Below are positions 1-8,860 of a DNA stretch of 64,000 nt, piece after piece. Under the pieces are notes generated by a model. That model searched no databases and was not told the DNA's origin. It worked only from the letters and a program-made list of their open reading frames with translations. How positions within the stretch are numbered: the first letter of the stretch is position 1; each line of letters starts with the position of its first letter. The DNA comes from an uncultured Alphaproteobacteria bacterium. GTDB lineage: Bacteria; Pseudomonadota; Alphaproteobacteria; HIMB59; GCA-002718135. The DNA lies in the NCBI GenBank assembly GCA_902623255.1, contig CACNSY010000007.1:30298-94297 (forward strand), given 5' to 3'. The translations under genes were made by a program, and so were the position numbers.

Positions 1-1
1 A

Positions 2-157
2 ATTTATGCTTGGATTGATAATGAGTATAACGAAAAGCCAAAGTGGAATTTTTATAAATATCTTTTTGATAGAAATGGACAGCTTGTTAAATCTTGGTCC
101 TCTATGACAAAACCAGATAGTACAAAAATCACAAATATAATAGATCAGTTAATTTAA
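2..157 (+). CDS. Glutathione peroxidase, C-terminal fragment (cut by window edge)
   Basis: An open frame enters from the left edge and stops at a TAA at 155-157. The last 51 residues contain PKWNFYKYLFDRNGQLVKSW followed by a short helix ending in IIDQLI. This matches the end of the thioredoxin-fold glutathione peroxidase family, where the WNF motif carries the catalytic Trp/Asn and the strand 'KYLFDRNG' follows. The enzyme reduces peroxides using thioredoxin or glutathione. The active-site Cys or Sec lies outside the window, so the exact type cannot be told. It converges with the groEL terminator. Confidence 0.7.
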   Translation: MYAWIDNEYNEKPKWNFYKYLFDRNGQLVKSWSSMTKPDSTKITNIIDQLI

Positions 158-183
158 AAAAAAAGGGCAAATAAATTTGCCCT
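156..183 (-). terminator. Intrinsic terminator of the groESL operon
   Basis: A perfect 9-bp inverted repeat (AGGGCAAAT / ATTTGCCCT, 164-183) with a 2-base spacer lies just past the groEL stop. On the minus strand it is followed by an uninterrupted T run from the A-tract at 156-163. This is a textbook Rho-independent terminator for groEL transcription. The + side has only a weak T-rich tail, so it is probably less effective for the converging peroxidase gene. Confidence 0.85.
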
Positions 184-208
184 CTTCTCATAATTATTCT
201 TATTAAGG

Positions 209-1894
<1,686 letters not shown>

Positions 1895-1897
1895 TTA

Positions 1898-2203
1898 CTA
1901 TTTCTTTTTCTTCCCTGAAGTTATAATTCCCATGATGTCAGACTCTTTCATTATCAGAAAGTCTTCACCATTCATTTTTACTTCAGTACCAGACCATTTT
2001 CCAAAAAGTATTTTATCACCCTTTTTGACATCCAAAGGTACTAGTTTTCCTGTTTCATCTCTTGCTCCAGAACCAATTTCTAATACTTCACCTTCCATTG
2101 GTTTTTCTTGGGCAGTATCAGGGATAATTATTCCCCCTGCTGTTTTTTGATCAGAGTCTACTCTTTTTACCAAGACTCTATCATGTAAAGGTCTAAATTT
2201 CAT
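1898..2203 (-). CDS. groES: 10-kDa co-chaperonin GroES
   Basis: GroES caps the GroEL ring. The 101-residue product begins [14 protein letters not shown] and carries the mobile loop [16 protein letters not shown] near residues 20-35 that contacts GroEL, then the family's [13 protein letters not shown] and [15 protein letters not shown] strands. A short lysine-rich tail ends the protein. It is first gene of the groESL operon; an AGAGGAAAT ribosome binding site precedes the ATG. Upstream lie a CIRCE operator and an RpoH-type promoter, so it should be heat-induced. Confidence 0.99.
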   Translation of the reverse strand: MKFRPLHDRVLVKRVDSDQKTAGGIIIPDTAQEKPMEGEVLEIGSGARDETGKLVPLDVKKGDKILFGKWSGTEVKMNGEDFLIMKESDIMGIITSGKKKK

Positions 2204-2245
2204 ATTTCCTCTTTTGTTAACTAATTGAAATTAAATAATTTTTTA

Positions 2246-2272
2246 TTAGCACTCTCATTATGAGAGTGCTAG
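2246..2272 (-). promoter_or_regulatory. CIRCE operator (HrcA binding site)
   Basis: TTAGCACTC-N9-GAGTGCTAG matches the CIRCE consensus (TTAGCACTC-N9-GAGTGCTAA) at all but one terminal base. It sits between the likely -10 box and the groES start, where bound HrcA would block transcription. HrcA itself is not in the window. Confidence 0.95.
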
Positions 2273-2274
2273 TT

Positions 2275-2302
2275 ATTTAAGCATTATTAAAGCCTATTCA
2301 AG
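2275..2302 (-). promoter_or_regulatory. RpoH (sigma-32)-like promoter of groESL
   Basis: Read on the minus strand: CTTGAA (2297-2302) and CTTAAAT (2275-2281), with 17 bases after the CTTG. This agrees with the alphaproteobacterial sigma-32 pattern CTTG-N17/18-CYTATNT except one base in the -10. The CIRCE operator begins three bases downstream, giving combined heat-sigma and HrcA control as known for groESL in other Alphaproteobacteria. Confidence 0.65.
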
Positions 2303-2355
2303 AAGAAAACAAAAAAAAATTCGAATTAGTCAAAGTTATGATATTTTGAAAAAAA

Positions 2356-3378
2356 ATGATATTTTTCAGTGTTTTTTTTAGAACTCTTGGTGTTTTGAGT
2401 GCATTATTAATTTTTATAATAATTATTAATTTGTTACTTCATTTTTCGAATGAACTAGAAAAAAAACAGTTTGTAATGACTGAAGGTATACCTAGCTCAA
2501 ATAATATTATAGCTAATATTAATTTAAATGGGCCAATATTTAATAATAACAGCAATGTTTTAGGAAATAATCTTTACGATTACATCAATCCCTCGCAGGT
2601 TAAATCTTATTTGGAAGAATTAAAAGAACTAGAAATCAAGGCTCTAATTATAAACATTAATTCTCCAGGCGGAACAGTAAGTGCTACCGCTGAGTTGGAG
2701 CAAATTATTTATGAATTTAAGAAAAACACAGATACTAAAATATATTTTTATACAAAGGAAATTTTAGCATCTGGGGGATATTGGGTTGCAACCACAGCTG
2801 ATAAGATATTCGCATCATATGGATCTATTATTGGTAGTATAGGAGTCAGTGGACCAAGTTGGTTTTACTACAATACGCCGACAAGTTTATCTTCAGGAAT
2901 TTTTGGTCAGAAAATTGAAACTAAAGAAGGGATAGAAGTTTTTAACCAGAATGCCGGAGAAGGAAAAGATTTGTTTAATCCATTTAGACGACCTAGAAGT
3001 GATGAAATTAAACACTTACAGAGTATTGTTGATGATGTTTATAATAATTTTATATCAAAAGTTTCAAAAAGTCGTAAAATTGAAATTTCAAATTTAAAAA
3101 CTAATATTGGAGCTTTAATCTATAGTAGTAATCAGGCAAAAAATAATTTTTTGATTGACGATATCTTAAATTACGAAACACTTATCGAATTAATAATAAA
3201 GGAAAATAAATTTGATGATTACAAAATTTATGAAAATAAAGTAAGTAATTCAATTCTATCAAATTTATTAGTTAAGTACGAAGATCAAAATAATAATAAA
3301 TATTCACTTGAAAACATTTGCAGAAATTTAGAAACTAATATTAGTGTTATAATTCCAGTTTTTTTAAAAAATTGTTAG
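2356..3378 (+). CDS. S49 family membrane peptidase (SppA-like)
   Basis: This is a signal-peptide peptidase A type serine protease that cleaves within membrane or periplasmic peptides. The N-terminal membrane anchor spans about residues 8-30. The ClpP-like core contains IININSPGGTVSA (99-111) and ILASGGYWVA, which places the nucleophile at Ser139. The family's Lys general base is probably K204 in GKDLFNPFRRP, judged by resemblance to the usual YKD..SP.R segment. Its 340 residues fit the short single-domain bacterial form. It diverges from groES and ends one base from the convergent GT61 gene. The C-terminal 80 residues are Asn/Lys-rich and not recognised. Confidence 0.85.
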   Translation: MIFFSVFFRTLGVLSALLIFIIIINLLLHFSNELEKKQFVMTEGIPSSNNIIANINLNGPIFNNNSNVLGNNLYDYINPSQVKSYLEELKELEIKALIININSPGGTVSATAELEQIIYEFKKNTDTKIYFYTKEILASGGYWVATTADKIFASYGSIIGSIGVSGPSWFYYNTPTSLSSGIFGQKIETKEGIEVFNQNAGEGKDLFNPFRRPRSDEIKHLQSIVDDVYNNFISKVSKSRKIEISNLKTNIGALIYSSNQAKNNFLIDDILNYETLIELIIKENKFDDYKIYENKVSNSILSNLLVKYEDQNNNKYSLENICRNLETNISVIIPVFLKNC

Positions 3379-3379
3379 G

Positions 3380-4402
3380 TTAAATTATATTACTTAGCTC
3401 CTGAATTTTAACAATTAGATTTTTGTAGTAATTGCTTTGTGACAAAACATTTTTGTGAATATATTTTTTAGCTAGGTTAGAATGATTTTCAACATCAACT
3501 GTGTCAGAAACAATTTTATTATGCTTAAGCTTATTGATTAGAGATAAATTTAAATATCTGTCTTCAAGAATTTTTTCGTTATCTTTAAAAGATGGTGTAA
3601 TCTCAAAAATTTCAGCTCCGGGTTTGCAAAAAATTATATTTGCTAAATTAGAGCCATGGGGAGCGATAATTTTGTCTGCATTCGAAAAAATTTCTATTTG
3701 TTCATCTATTTCATATAATTGAGGGTTAATAACTTTGTATCCCTTTTTTCGTAAAAGAGTTACAACATCACCTTCATTAATAATTTTTCTATAATTAGAA
3801 TCTTCTCTAGTTACATATATTTTTTTACTTAATTCTATACCAGTCTTCGGATTTATAAATTTTTTTAAAATATCAATTGAATCATTTGTACTCAAAAACT
3901 GAGGAAATTCAGAATCTAAAAAATGATAAAAATCGTCGTCTAGAAACACAAATGTAAATTCAATATTTAGAGATTTCAAAATACTTCCGATAAAGTTTCT
4001 ATATTTGTTTGATGAGTTTCTATGAATTGCTAGTTTAAGGTTTGTCTTTTTATTAAAAAAAATCCTTGGAAGAAATTGTAGTAAATTTGAATAATAATTA
4101 TTACCCGCATTTGATCCAAGAACATATAATTCTTTAAAGTTTTTTAATGAATTTTTATTATCTTTGAAATTATCAAAAAATTTTTGCGAATAAAAATGAG
4201 AGATATTGTTAAGATCTCTGGTAAATAACGATGAAAATGTTTCATAATTCTCTGTAATTGGAAAATAGTAAAATGAATCTGAAAAAAAATTACCTTTAAG
4301 TATATTACAATTAATTGATAAATTACTAAAATTTGCGTTAACAAATAAATTTGATAAGCGATTATCACTTTTTATTTTATTTGAATTTATATCAATTATC
4401 AT
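3380..4402 (-). CDS. Glycosyltransferase family 61 (DUF563) protein
   Basis: The C-terminal part carries the GT61 signature: KKIYVTRED (about 193-201), a KVINPQLYEI segment near 223-232, then ADKIIAPHGSNLANIIFCK (242-260) and PGAEIFEI. Bacterial members are thought to add sugars to surface polysaccharides; acceptor and donor cannot be read here. The N-terminal 120 residues are Asn/Phe-rich and poorly conserved in this family. The gene stands alone between an S49 peptidase and tRNA-Arg. Together with the FkbM methyltransferase 1 kb away it suggests local cell-surface glycan genes, though no polysaccharide operon is present. Confidence 0.8.
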   Translation of the reverse strand: MIIDINSNKIKSDNRLSNLFVNANFSNLSINCNILKGNFFSDSFYYFPITENYETFSSLFTRDLNNISHFYSQKFFDNFKDNKNSLKNFKELYVLGSNAGNNYYSNLLQFLPRIFFNKKTNLKLAIHRNSSNKYRNFIGSILKSLNIEFTFVFLDDDFYHFLDSEFPQFLSTNDSIDILKKFINPKTGIELSKKIYVTREDSNYRKIINEGDVVTLLRKKGYKVINPQLYEIDEQIEIFSNADKIIAPHGSNLANIIFCKPGAEIFEITPSFKDNEKILEDRYLNLSLINKLKHNKIVSDTVDVENHSNLAKKYIHKNVLSQSNYYKNLIVKIQELSNII

Positions 4403-4458
4403 TTTATTAGCTTAACTAATACAGTTTTTTCTAAATTTATATAATAACATTTAATTTT

Positions 4459-4535
4459 TGGCGCGCCTGAGAAGAGTCGAACTCCTAACCTTATGATCCG
4501 TAGTCATACGCTCTATCCAATTGAGCTACAGGCGC
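4459..4535 (-). tRNA. tRNA-Arg (anticodon ACG), CCA encoded
   Basis: The minus strand folds into a complete cloverleaf. The acceptor stem is GCGCCTG / CAGGCGC, the D arm is TAGCTCAATTGGATAGAGC, and the anticodon loop CTACGGA gives ACG. The T arm is AGGAGTTCGACTCTT, and an encoded CCA lies at 4459-4461. A34 is expected to be deaminated to inosine by TadA so that all CGU/CGC/CGA codons are read. Confidence 0.97.
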
Positions 4536-4565
4536 TTAAAATATTATACACTTTATATAAATCGT

Positions 4566-5153
4566 ATGCTACTTTATAAAAAAATTAGTATGCAAATTTT
4601 AATAGCATTCATTTCAATTATAATTTTTAGCCAAGTATGTAATGCAGATATTGGTAAAGAAACTGGTCTTGAAATTCCAAGGTACGTATCTTTAAAATCT
4701 AATGATGCAAATATTCGTGTTGGTCCAAGTAAGAATTACCCTATTGAAATTAAATACATAAAAAAATATTACCCCTTGAAAGTACTAGAAGAATATGAAG
4801 ATTGGAGAAAAGTAGAAGATTTTCAGAAAAATTTTGGATGGATTCATAAAAGTTTAATTTCTGGTACTAGAACGGCAATTGTTTTATCAAATGATAATAA
4901 AACTATTAAATTATTAAACACTTTGAACGGCAACGTCATTGGAGAAATAGGAAAAGGAAATATTGTTTTTTTAGAAAAATGTAAAATTAATTTGTGTTTA
5001 GTGGCATCAAGAAATTACAAGGGTTGGGTAGATAAAAAATATATTTGGGGTGTTAAAGAAAAAGAAATAATTAATATTAATTTTTTCCAAAGATTTGATG
5101 ATTTATATTGGATGAGTGTTAACTCTCTAAAAAAAATTCAAAAAGGATTTTAA
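4566..5153 (+). CDS. Secreted SH3-domain protein (COG3807-like)
   Basis: The protein has a signal peptide (hydrophobic IAFISIIIFSQ then CNA) and two SH3-like segments. The first is YVSLKSNDANIRVGPSKNYP with the 'NIRVGPS' hallmark, followed by WRKVEDFQKNFGWIHKSLI. The second is NGNVIGEIGKGN followed by YKGWVDKKYIWG. Alphaproteobacterial homologues are periplasmic and often misnamed aspartyl-tRNA synthetase; they are assumed to bind wall or protein ligands. ATG at 4566 or 4590 are both possible starts; any start further upstream would lie inside tRNA-Arg. It ends just before the left att repeat of the tRNA-Gln element. Confidence 0.75.
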   Translation: MLLYKKISMQILIAFISIIIFSQVCNADIGKETGLEIPRYVSLKSNDANIRVGPSKNYPIEIKYIKKYYPLKVLEEYEDWRKVEDFQKNFGWIHKSLISGTRTAIVLSNDNKTIKLLNTLNGNVIGEIGKGNIVFLEKCKINLCLVASRNYKGWVDKKYIWGVKEKEIININFFQRFDDLYWMSVNSLKKIQKGF

Positions 5154-5155
5154 AC

Positions 5156-5202
5156 TTGGCTGGGGCGGTAGGATTCGAACCTACGAATGCCGACTCCAAA
5201 AA
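5156..5202 (-). repeat. att site: duplicated 3' half of tRNA-Gln (left end)
   Basis: These 47 bases are identical to 6511-6557, from the CCA end through the T arm, variable loop and 3' anticodon stem into the anticodon loop. Beyond 5202 the sequence no longer resembles a tRNA: there is no D arm and no 5' acceptor strand. It is therefore a tRNA remnant left by integration, not a functional tRNA. Confidence 0.9.
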
Positions 5203-5284
5203 GCGTTGAGATGACAATTGGGGCTATAAATTTGTTAGATAACTTGGATTATTTTTTTTCTAATTTCGAAAAATATCTTTGTGA

Positions 5285-5317
5285 GTGTGACCATAGTGTA
5301 GCCAAAGTATAGCCAAA
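5285..5317 (+). repeat. Three contiguous 11-bp repeats, candidate arm-type integrase sites (left)
   Basis: GTGTGACCATA, GTGTAGCCAAA and GTATAGCCAAA follow each other without gaps, one per helical turn. They lie 83 bp inside the left tRNA remnant and share the GTG(A)CCA core with the pair near the right end. The spacing suits binding of the N-terminal arm domain of a tyrosine recombinase; this is inference from pattern. Confidence 0.6.
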
Positions 5318-5335
5318 ATTTAATAACTTATTATT

Positions 5336-6250
5336 TTATATATCTTTCGAAATAATAAAAACATCAAAAGCAATTGAATTATTAAGTTTATTTGCAATAT
5401 AAGTATCTAATTTTTTTATATCAATTGGATAAAAATCTTGACCATCAAATAAATTATAGCGAGTTGATAATTTTTCAAGAAAATTAAAGTTTTCTTCAAT
5501 GCTGTTGATATTTATAATTTCAATTTGTCCATACTTAATATCTATATTTAAAATATCTATAATTAAATTTAACTCGTGACCCTCTATATCTAATTTAAGA
5601 AAATCAATATGAGTTATTTTGTTTTCAATTAAAAATTTTTTTAAAGTAATAGTATTAATTTTAGAATAATTCTTATCATCGTTACTAATATTTTCTTTTA
5701 CTATATTAGTGGTACCAACAATATTTCTAATAAATTTATGATTTTCAGAGTCTGATACAATAAAATTGAATGCCTTAACATTATTAATTTTATTTAATTT
5801 AAACTTAATATTATCACATAGAATTTTATAATTTTTCTCTGAACCTTCAATTGCATATATTTGACTTTCATGAAAATGTTTTCCTAAAATTAAAGAAAAT
5901 TCTCCCCAACATGCGCCAACATCTAAAATTATTTTTGGTTTAAATTTAAATTTATTTAAAAAATTAATAATTAAATTAGCATTACTTACATAAGGCTCTT
6001 TTACGATTTTAAGAAAGTATTTATTTACAATTTCAAGATATATTTCGTTAATTTTAATATATGGTTTTTTATTAGTAAATATTATTTCATTTTTAAAACT
6101 AAAATAATTGATAACTTTATTTAAAAAAATTATTAGCCCAAAAAAATAACCTGAACGAAAACCTCTTATATCTTTAGAAAGTAGCTTATCATCTTGTATG
6201 TTGTTCTTAAAAGCAAATAATAAACTTTGAGCAAATTTATCTATAGACAT
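5336..6250 (-). CDS. FkbM family SAM-dependent methyltransferase
   Basis: The FkbM fold is seen in ILDVGACWGEFSLIL (108-122, SAM-binding motif I), AIEGSEKNYKILCDNI (133-148, acidic motif II) and FLKLDIEGHELNLI (217-230, the family's LKxDIEGxE signature). FkbM enzymes O-methylate sugars, polyketides or glycolipids. In bacteria they are common in surface-polysaccharide and genomic-island gene sets. The 304 residues are normal for the family, with an N-terminal 90-residue extension of no known fold. It is the only sizeable gene between the two tRNA-Gln repeats, hence the probable cargo of the element. Base composition is even more AT-rich than neighbouring genes. Substrate unknown. Confidence 0.88.
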   Translation of the reverse strand: MSIDKFAQSLLFAFKNNIQDDKLLSKDIRGFRSGYFFGLIIFLNKVINYFSFKNEIIFTNKKPYIKINEIYLEIVNKYFLKIVKEPYVSNANLIINFLNKFKFKPKIILDVGACWGEFSLILGKHFHESQIYAIEGSEKNYKILCDNIKFKLNKINNVKAFNFIVSDSENHKFIRNIVGTTNIVKENISNDDKNYSKINTITLKKFLIENKITHIDFLKLDIEGHELNLIIDILNIDIKYGQIEIININSIEENFNFLEKLSTRYNLFDGQDFYPIDIKKLDTYIANKLNNSIAFDVFIISKDI

Positions 6251-6256
6251 AACAAA

Positions 6257-6400
6257 TTATATAATATGTCTATCTGGAACAGAAAAAATAAAATTAAAAC
6301 TTTTTTCTAATAAGGCACTACTATTCTTTAAGCCATAAGGTCTGCCATTAGAAACATAAATAAAATTTGCTATTAGAACTAAAAAAAGGAATGGTCTCAT
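6257..6400 (-). CDS. Possible 47-residue exported peptide
   Basis: A short frame begins at ATG 6398-6400 and stops 6 bp before the FkbM start. The N-terminus MRPFLFLVLIANFIYVSNG looks like a signal peptide or membrane helix; the remaining 28 residues match no family known to me. Being co-directional and adjacent to the methyltransferase, it could be a leader or small cargo gene, or chance in AT-rich DNA. Confidence 0.3.
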   Translation of the reverse strand: MRPFLFLVLIANFIYVSNGRPYGLKNSSALLEKSFNFIFSVPDRHII

Positions 6401-6458
6401 GATAATAATTTAACATAAAAATCATAAACTTCAAAAATGTTGATTTCTTCCTTTCTGA

Positions 6459-6480
6459 GAGTGACCAATGAGTGACCACC
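6459..6480 (+). repeat. Two 11-bp phased repeats, candidate arm-type integrase sites (right)
   Basis: GAGTGACCAAT (6459-6469) and GAGTGACCACC (6470-6480) are adjacent with exact 11-bp spacing. They lie about 30 bp from the intact tRNA-Gln and repeat the GTGACCA core of the left-end set in the same orientation. Confidence 0.6.
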
Positions 6481-6511
6481 TCGAAAAAAGAAACTCTAAA
6501 CACGAAAAATT

Positions 6512-6586
6512 TGGCTGGGGCGGTAGGATTCGAACCTACGAATGCCGACTCCAAAAACCGGTGCCTTACCGCTTGGCGACGCCCCA
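6512..6586 (-). tRNA. tRNA-Gln (anticodon TTG), CCA encoded; integration target
   Basis: On the minus strand the acceptor stem TGGGGCG pairs with CGCCCCA and is followed by G and CCA. The D arm region is TCGCCAAGCGGTAAGGC, the loop TTTTGGA gives anticodon TTG, and the T arm is GTAGGTTCGAATCCTAC. The anticodon stem CCGGT/GTCGG contains two G-T wobbles next to the loop. Its 3' half is duplicated at 5156-5202, marking it as the integration site of the mini element. Confidence 0.95.
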
Positions 6587-6736
6587 ATTATGATTACTCT
6601 CTAGTATTTACCACAAAATAAGTCAAATTCTTCAAGTGCGACATTACCATAAAAAGGAATAAAAAGCAGAAAAAGTGATCAGTATTGATTCAATGCAAGG
6701 GATTTACATTTTTAAAGCTAAACCTATTTAATTTTT

Positions 6737-7426
6737 ATGAGAAAATTAATTACTATAATTTTATTCTTATCAATATTTTTACCAATTTATCAGGTCAATG
6801 CGAACACAGAAAAGTTGTACGAAAGACTTGTTAATGATTGGTCAACTATTTTCCCTGATGGGAATAGAAATGCAGCAGGACCAAGATTTTTTAAATATAT
6901 TTTAGATCAAAACTTAGAATATGAAGAGTTTATGCAATTTAACATGTTATACTGTGCTGTTTCAGGTTCTATCATCCCTCCAGATGCTAAACCAGATGAA
7001 ATTTTTCTTACTAATGTAGAAAATGATGAAAGAATTTGTGGTGAATATTATAAATGTTGTTGGCCTTGCTTATGCGATGTAATGAAATATTCAGAAACAA
7101 AAAAAATTAAAATTGATTTTAAAGATCAATCAAAAGACATTTATACAATCGTTATTGATAATCCGTGCAATAAAAATGATTTTCCTGAACTTGTTAATAG
7201 AGATTATTTTTGCGAAGGTAATGAATTAAATAAAGAATATACATACTCAGTAGATAATAAACTTGTTATTGGAGTATTGCATAATGCAAAAATATGTGAT
7301 GCTTACGATATTGATTACATAAAAAATGACCAGATAACTGGCCCTATGTGCGATGCTAGAAATAGTATGCCTCTTGAAGAACTAAATTTTGGAATGGGCG
7401 ACATTTTTATTAGATTGGCAAATTGA
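6737..7426 (+). CDS. Secreted cysteine-rich protein of unknown function
   Basis: I do not recognise this family. A clear signal peptide (MRKLITIILFLSIFLPIYQVNA) is followed by about 207 residues with around ten cysteines. They include the cluster CGEYYKCCWPCLCD near residues 99-112 and later single Cys in NPCNK, YFCEG, KICDA and GPMCDA. This suggests disulfides or metal binding in the periplasm. It overlaps or abuts the FG-GAP/ASPIC gene (stop TGA at 7424-7426) and is followed by a DUF4396 membrane protein, so the three probably form one operon. The order suggests a shared envelope role, perhaps metal-linked, but no function is assigned. Confidence 0.75.
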   Translation: MRKLITIILFLSIFLPIYQVNANTEKLYERLVNDWSTIFPDGNRNAAGPRFFKYILDQNLEYEEFMQFNMLYCAVSGSIIPPDAKPDEIFLTNVENDERICGEYYKCCWPCLCDVMKYSETKKIKIDFKDQSKDIYTIVIDNPCNKNDFPELVNRDYFCEGNELNKEYTYSVDNKLVIGVLHNAKICDAYDIDYIKNDQITGPMCDARNSMPLEELNFGMGDIFIRLAN

Positions 7427-7437
7427 AAATACTTGAA

Positions 7438-8856
7438 ATGAGTAAGTTAATTTTTATTTTTATCTTATTAATGTCTAGTATGGCTAAAGCAGAATTCTTT
7501 TCTAATATTTCAAATATAATTGAAAATAACAATGATAGATTAAGTTATGGGATTTCAGTAACTGACTTTAATAAAGATGGAAGTTATGAATTTATTGTTG
7601 CAGGTTTTGGTTACTCTAATCTAGCTCTTAGTTATAAACAAGGAAAACTAATTAACACAATACAAGATCCTTTATTCATTGATGAAGATAGGAGGACTAT
7701 TGGTGTATCAGCATGTGATATAGATCAGGATGGTTTTGAAGAAATTTATTTCTTAAATACTGATACGTATAGTGGAGAAAAAAAATACTCTGATAGATTG
7801 CTGGATAACAACAACAATAAAATTTTTGATTATTTTGAGTTAGAAAAAAATTTAGAAAATTTAAATTTGACTGCGGGTAGATCAGTTGTTTGTGTAGACA
7901 GAAATGGATCAGGGAAATATGGTATATATGTTGCTAATTATGGAGGGCCTACTAGATTTTATGAAATTGAAGAAAATGAAGTTGTAGACTTGGCACCAAA
8001 TCTTGAAATTGATCAAATAACTGGAGGAAGAGCTGTAATTTCAGGACATATAGTTTCTGATAACATGGACATATTCGCAGCTAATGAGAGAGGTCCAAAT
8101 TTTTTATATAAAAATATTAACGGTAATTTTAATGATGTTGCTATTGAAAAAAATGTTCAAGATACTTTTCAAAATGGTCGTGGTACTGCTTTAACAGATT
8201 TTTTGTATAGAGGCGAACTTGATATTATAACAAGTAACTGGGAAGGTTATCATCGTATTTTTGTAAAACAAAAAGAATCTTTTCTTGATATGTCTTCATT
8301 AGATTTTAGATCACCAAGTAGAATACGAACAGTTATATCTGCTGATTTTGATAATGATGGTTATGATGAAATTTTTTTAAATAATATAGGTCAACCAAAT
8401 AAACTTTTTCGCATTATTGATGAAGGAAACCTAGAAGAGATTAAATTAGATGCAGCACTTGAAGCACAAGGTCTAGGAACTGGTGCTGCTGTTGCTGATA
8501 TTGATGGAGATGGAATTTTAGAATTACTTATTTCTCATGGTGAATCTGGTGCTCAGCCGCTAAGTTTATTTAAAGCAAATGTATTAAATACCAATTATGT
8601 TAGAATCAAACCTCTAAACACCTTTGGTGCTCCAGCTAGAGGTGCAACAGTCACATTACATACAAATTTAAGAAATCATGCAAAGACTATTGATGCAGGC
8701 TCAGGATATTTATGTCAAATGGAACCAGTAGCACATTACGGTTTACGTGAAGGTGAAATCATTAAAAATATAACAATCAAATGGACGAATGGTACAATTG
8801 ATAATTATGAAATTAATGATATAAATAATACATTCGAATTTACACAAGGAATATAA
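7438..8856 (+). CDS. Exported FG-GAP repeat protein with C-terminal ASPIC/UnbV domain (CRTAC1-like)
   Basis: A signal peptide (MSKLIFIFILLMSSMAKA) is followed by repeated calcium-binding-like FG-GAP/VCBS blades: VTDFNKDGSYEFIVAG, ACDIDQDGFEEIYFL, ISADFDNDGYDEIFLNN and VADIDGDGILELLISH. Together they indicate a beta-propeller. The last 90 residues contain GAPARGATVTL, DAGSGYLCQMEPVAHYGL and ITIKWTNGTI, the ASPIC/UnbV domain of the CRTAC1 family. Such proteins are extracytoplasmic and of uncertain role, with adhesion and binding proposed. Start: ATG 7438 is preferred; a TTG at 7423 overlapping the previous stop is an alternative. It is middle gene of a probable three-gene operon. Confidence 0.85.
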   Translation: MSKLIFIFILLMSSMAKAEFFSNISNIIENNNDRLSYGISVTDFNKDGSYEFIVAGFGYSNLALSYKQGKLINTIQDPLFIDEDRRTIGVSACDIDQDGFEEIYFLNTDTYSGEKKYSDRLLDNNNNKIFDYFELEKNLENLNLTAGRSVVCVDRNGSGKYGIYVANYGGPTRFYEIEENEVVDLAPNLEIDQITGGRAVISGHIVSDNMDIFAANERGPNFLYKNINGNFNDVAIEKNVQDTFQNGRGTALTDFLYRGELDIITSNWEGYHRIFVKQKESFLDMSSLDFRSPSRIRTVISADFDNDGYDEIFLNNIGQPNKLFRIIDEGNLEEIKLDAALEAQGLGTGAAVADIDGDGILELLISHGESGAQPLSLFKANVLNTNYVRIKPLNTFGAPARGATVTLHTNLRNHAKTIDAGSGYLCQMEPVAHYGLREGEIIKNITIKWTNGTIDNYEINDINNTFEFTQGI

Positions 8857-8860
8857 TTTA

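Larger units (their letters stand above)
5156..6557. mobile_element. Integrase-less tRNA-Gln-targeted mini element carrying FkbM
   Basis: A 47-bp exact direct repeat (5156-5202 and 6511-6557) bounds 1,355 bp. The right copy is the 3' half of an intact tRNA-Gln; the left copy is a detached 3' half. Identity stops inside the anticodon loop, a known crossover position for tyrosine integrases. Inside each end are 11-bp phased direct repeats sharing GTGACCA, as expected of arm-type integrase sites. The interior holds only an FkbM methyltransferase and a possible 47-residue peptide. No integrase or its remnant is visible, so movement would need one supplied in trans. An eroded larger island is the alternative. 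Confidence 0.75.

Noticed and set aside
4521..4565. Upstream extension of the SH3-domain protein into tRNA-Arg
   Set aside because: The extension overlaps the tRNA 5' end and precedes the signal peptide; ATG 4566 or 4590 are more sensible.
5203..5335. Possible integrase remnant next to the left tRNA fragment
   Set aside because: No frame of this stretch shows tyrosine recombinase motifs; only the 11-bp repeats stand out.
6348..6587. 79-codon open frame on the minus strand spanning tRNA-Gln
   Set aside because: It reads through the whole tRNA and its flank, resembles no family, and is a typical chance frame over a tRNA gene.
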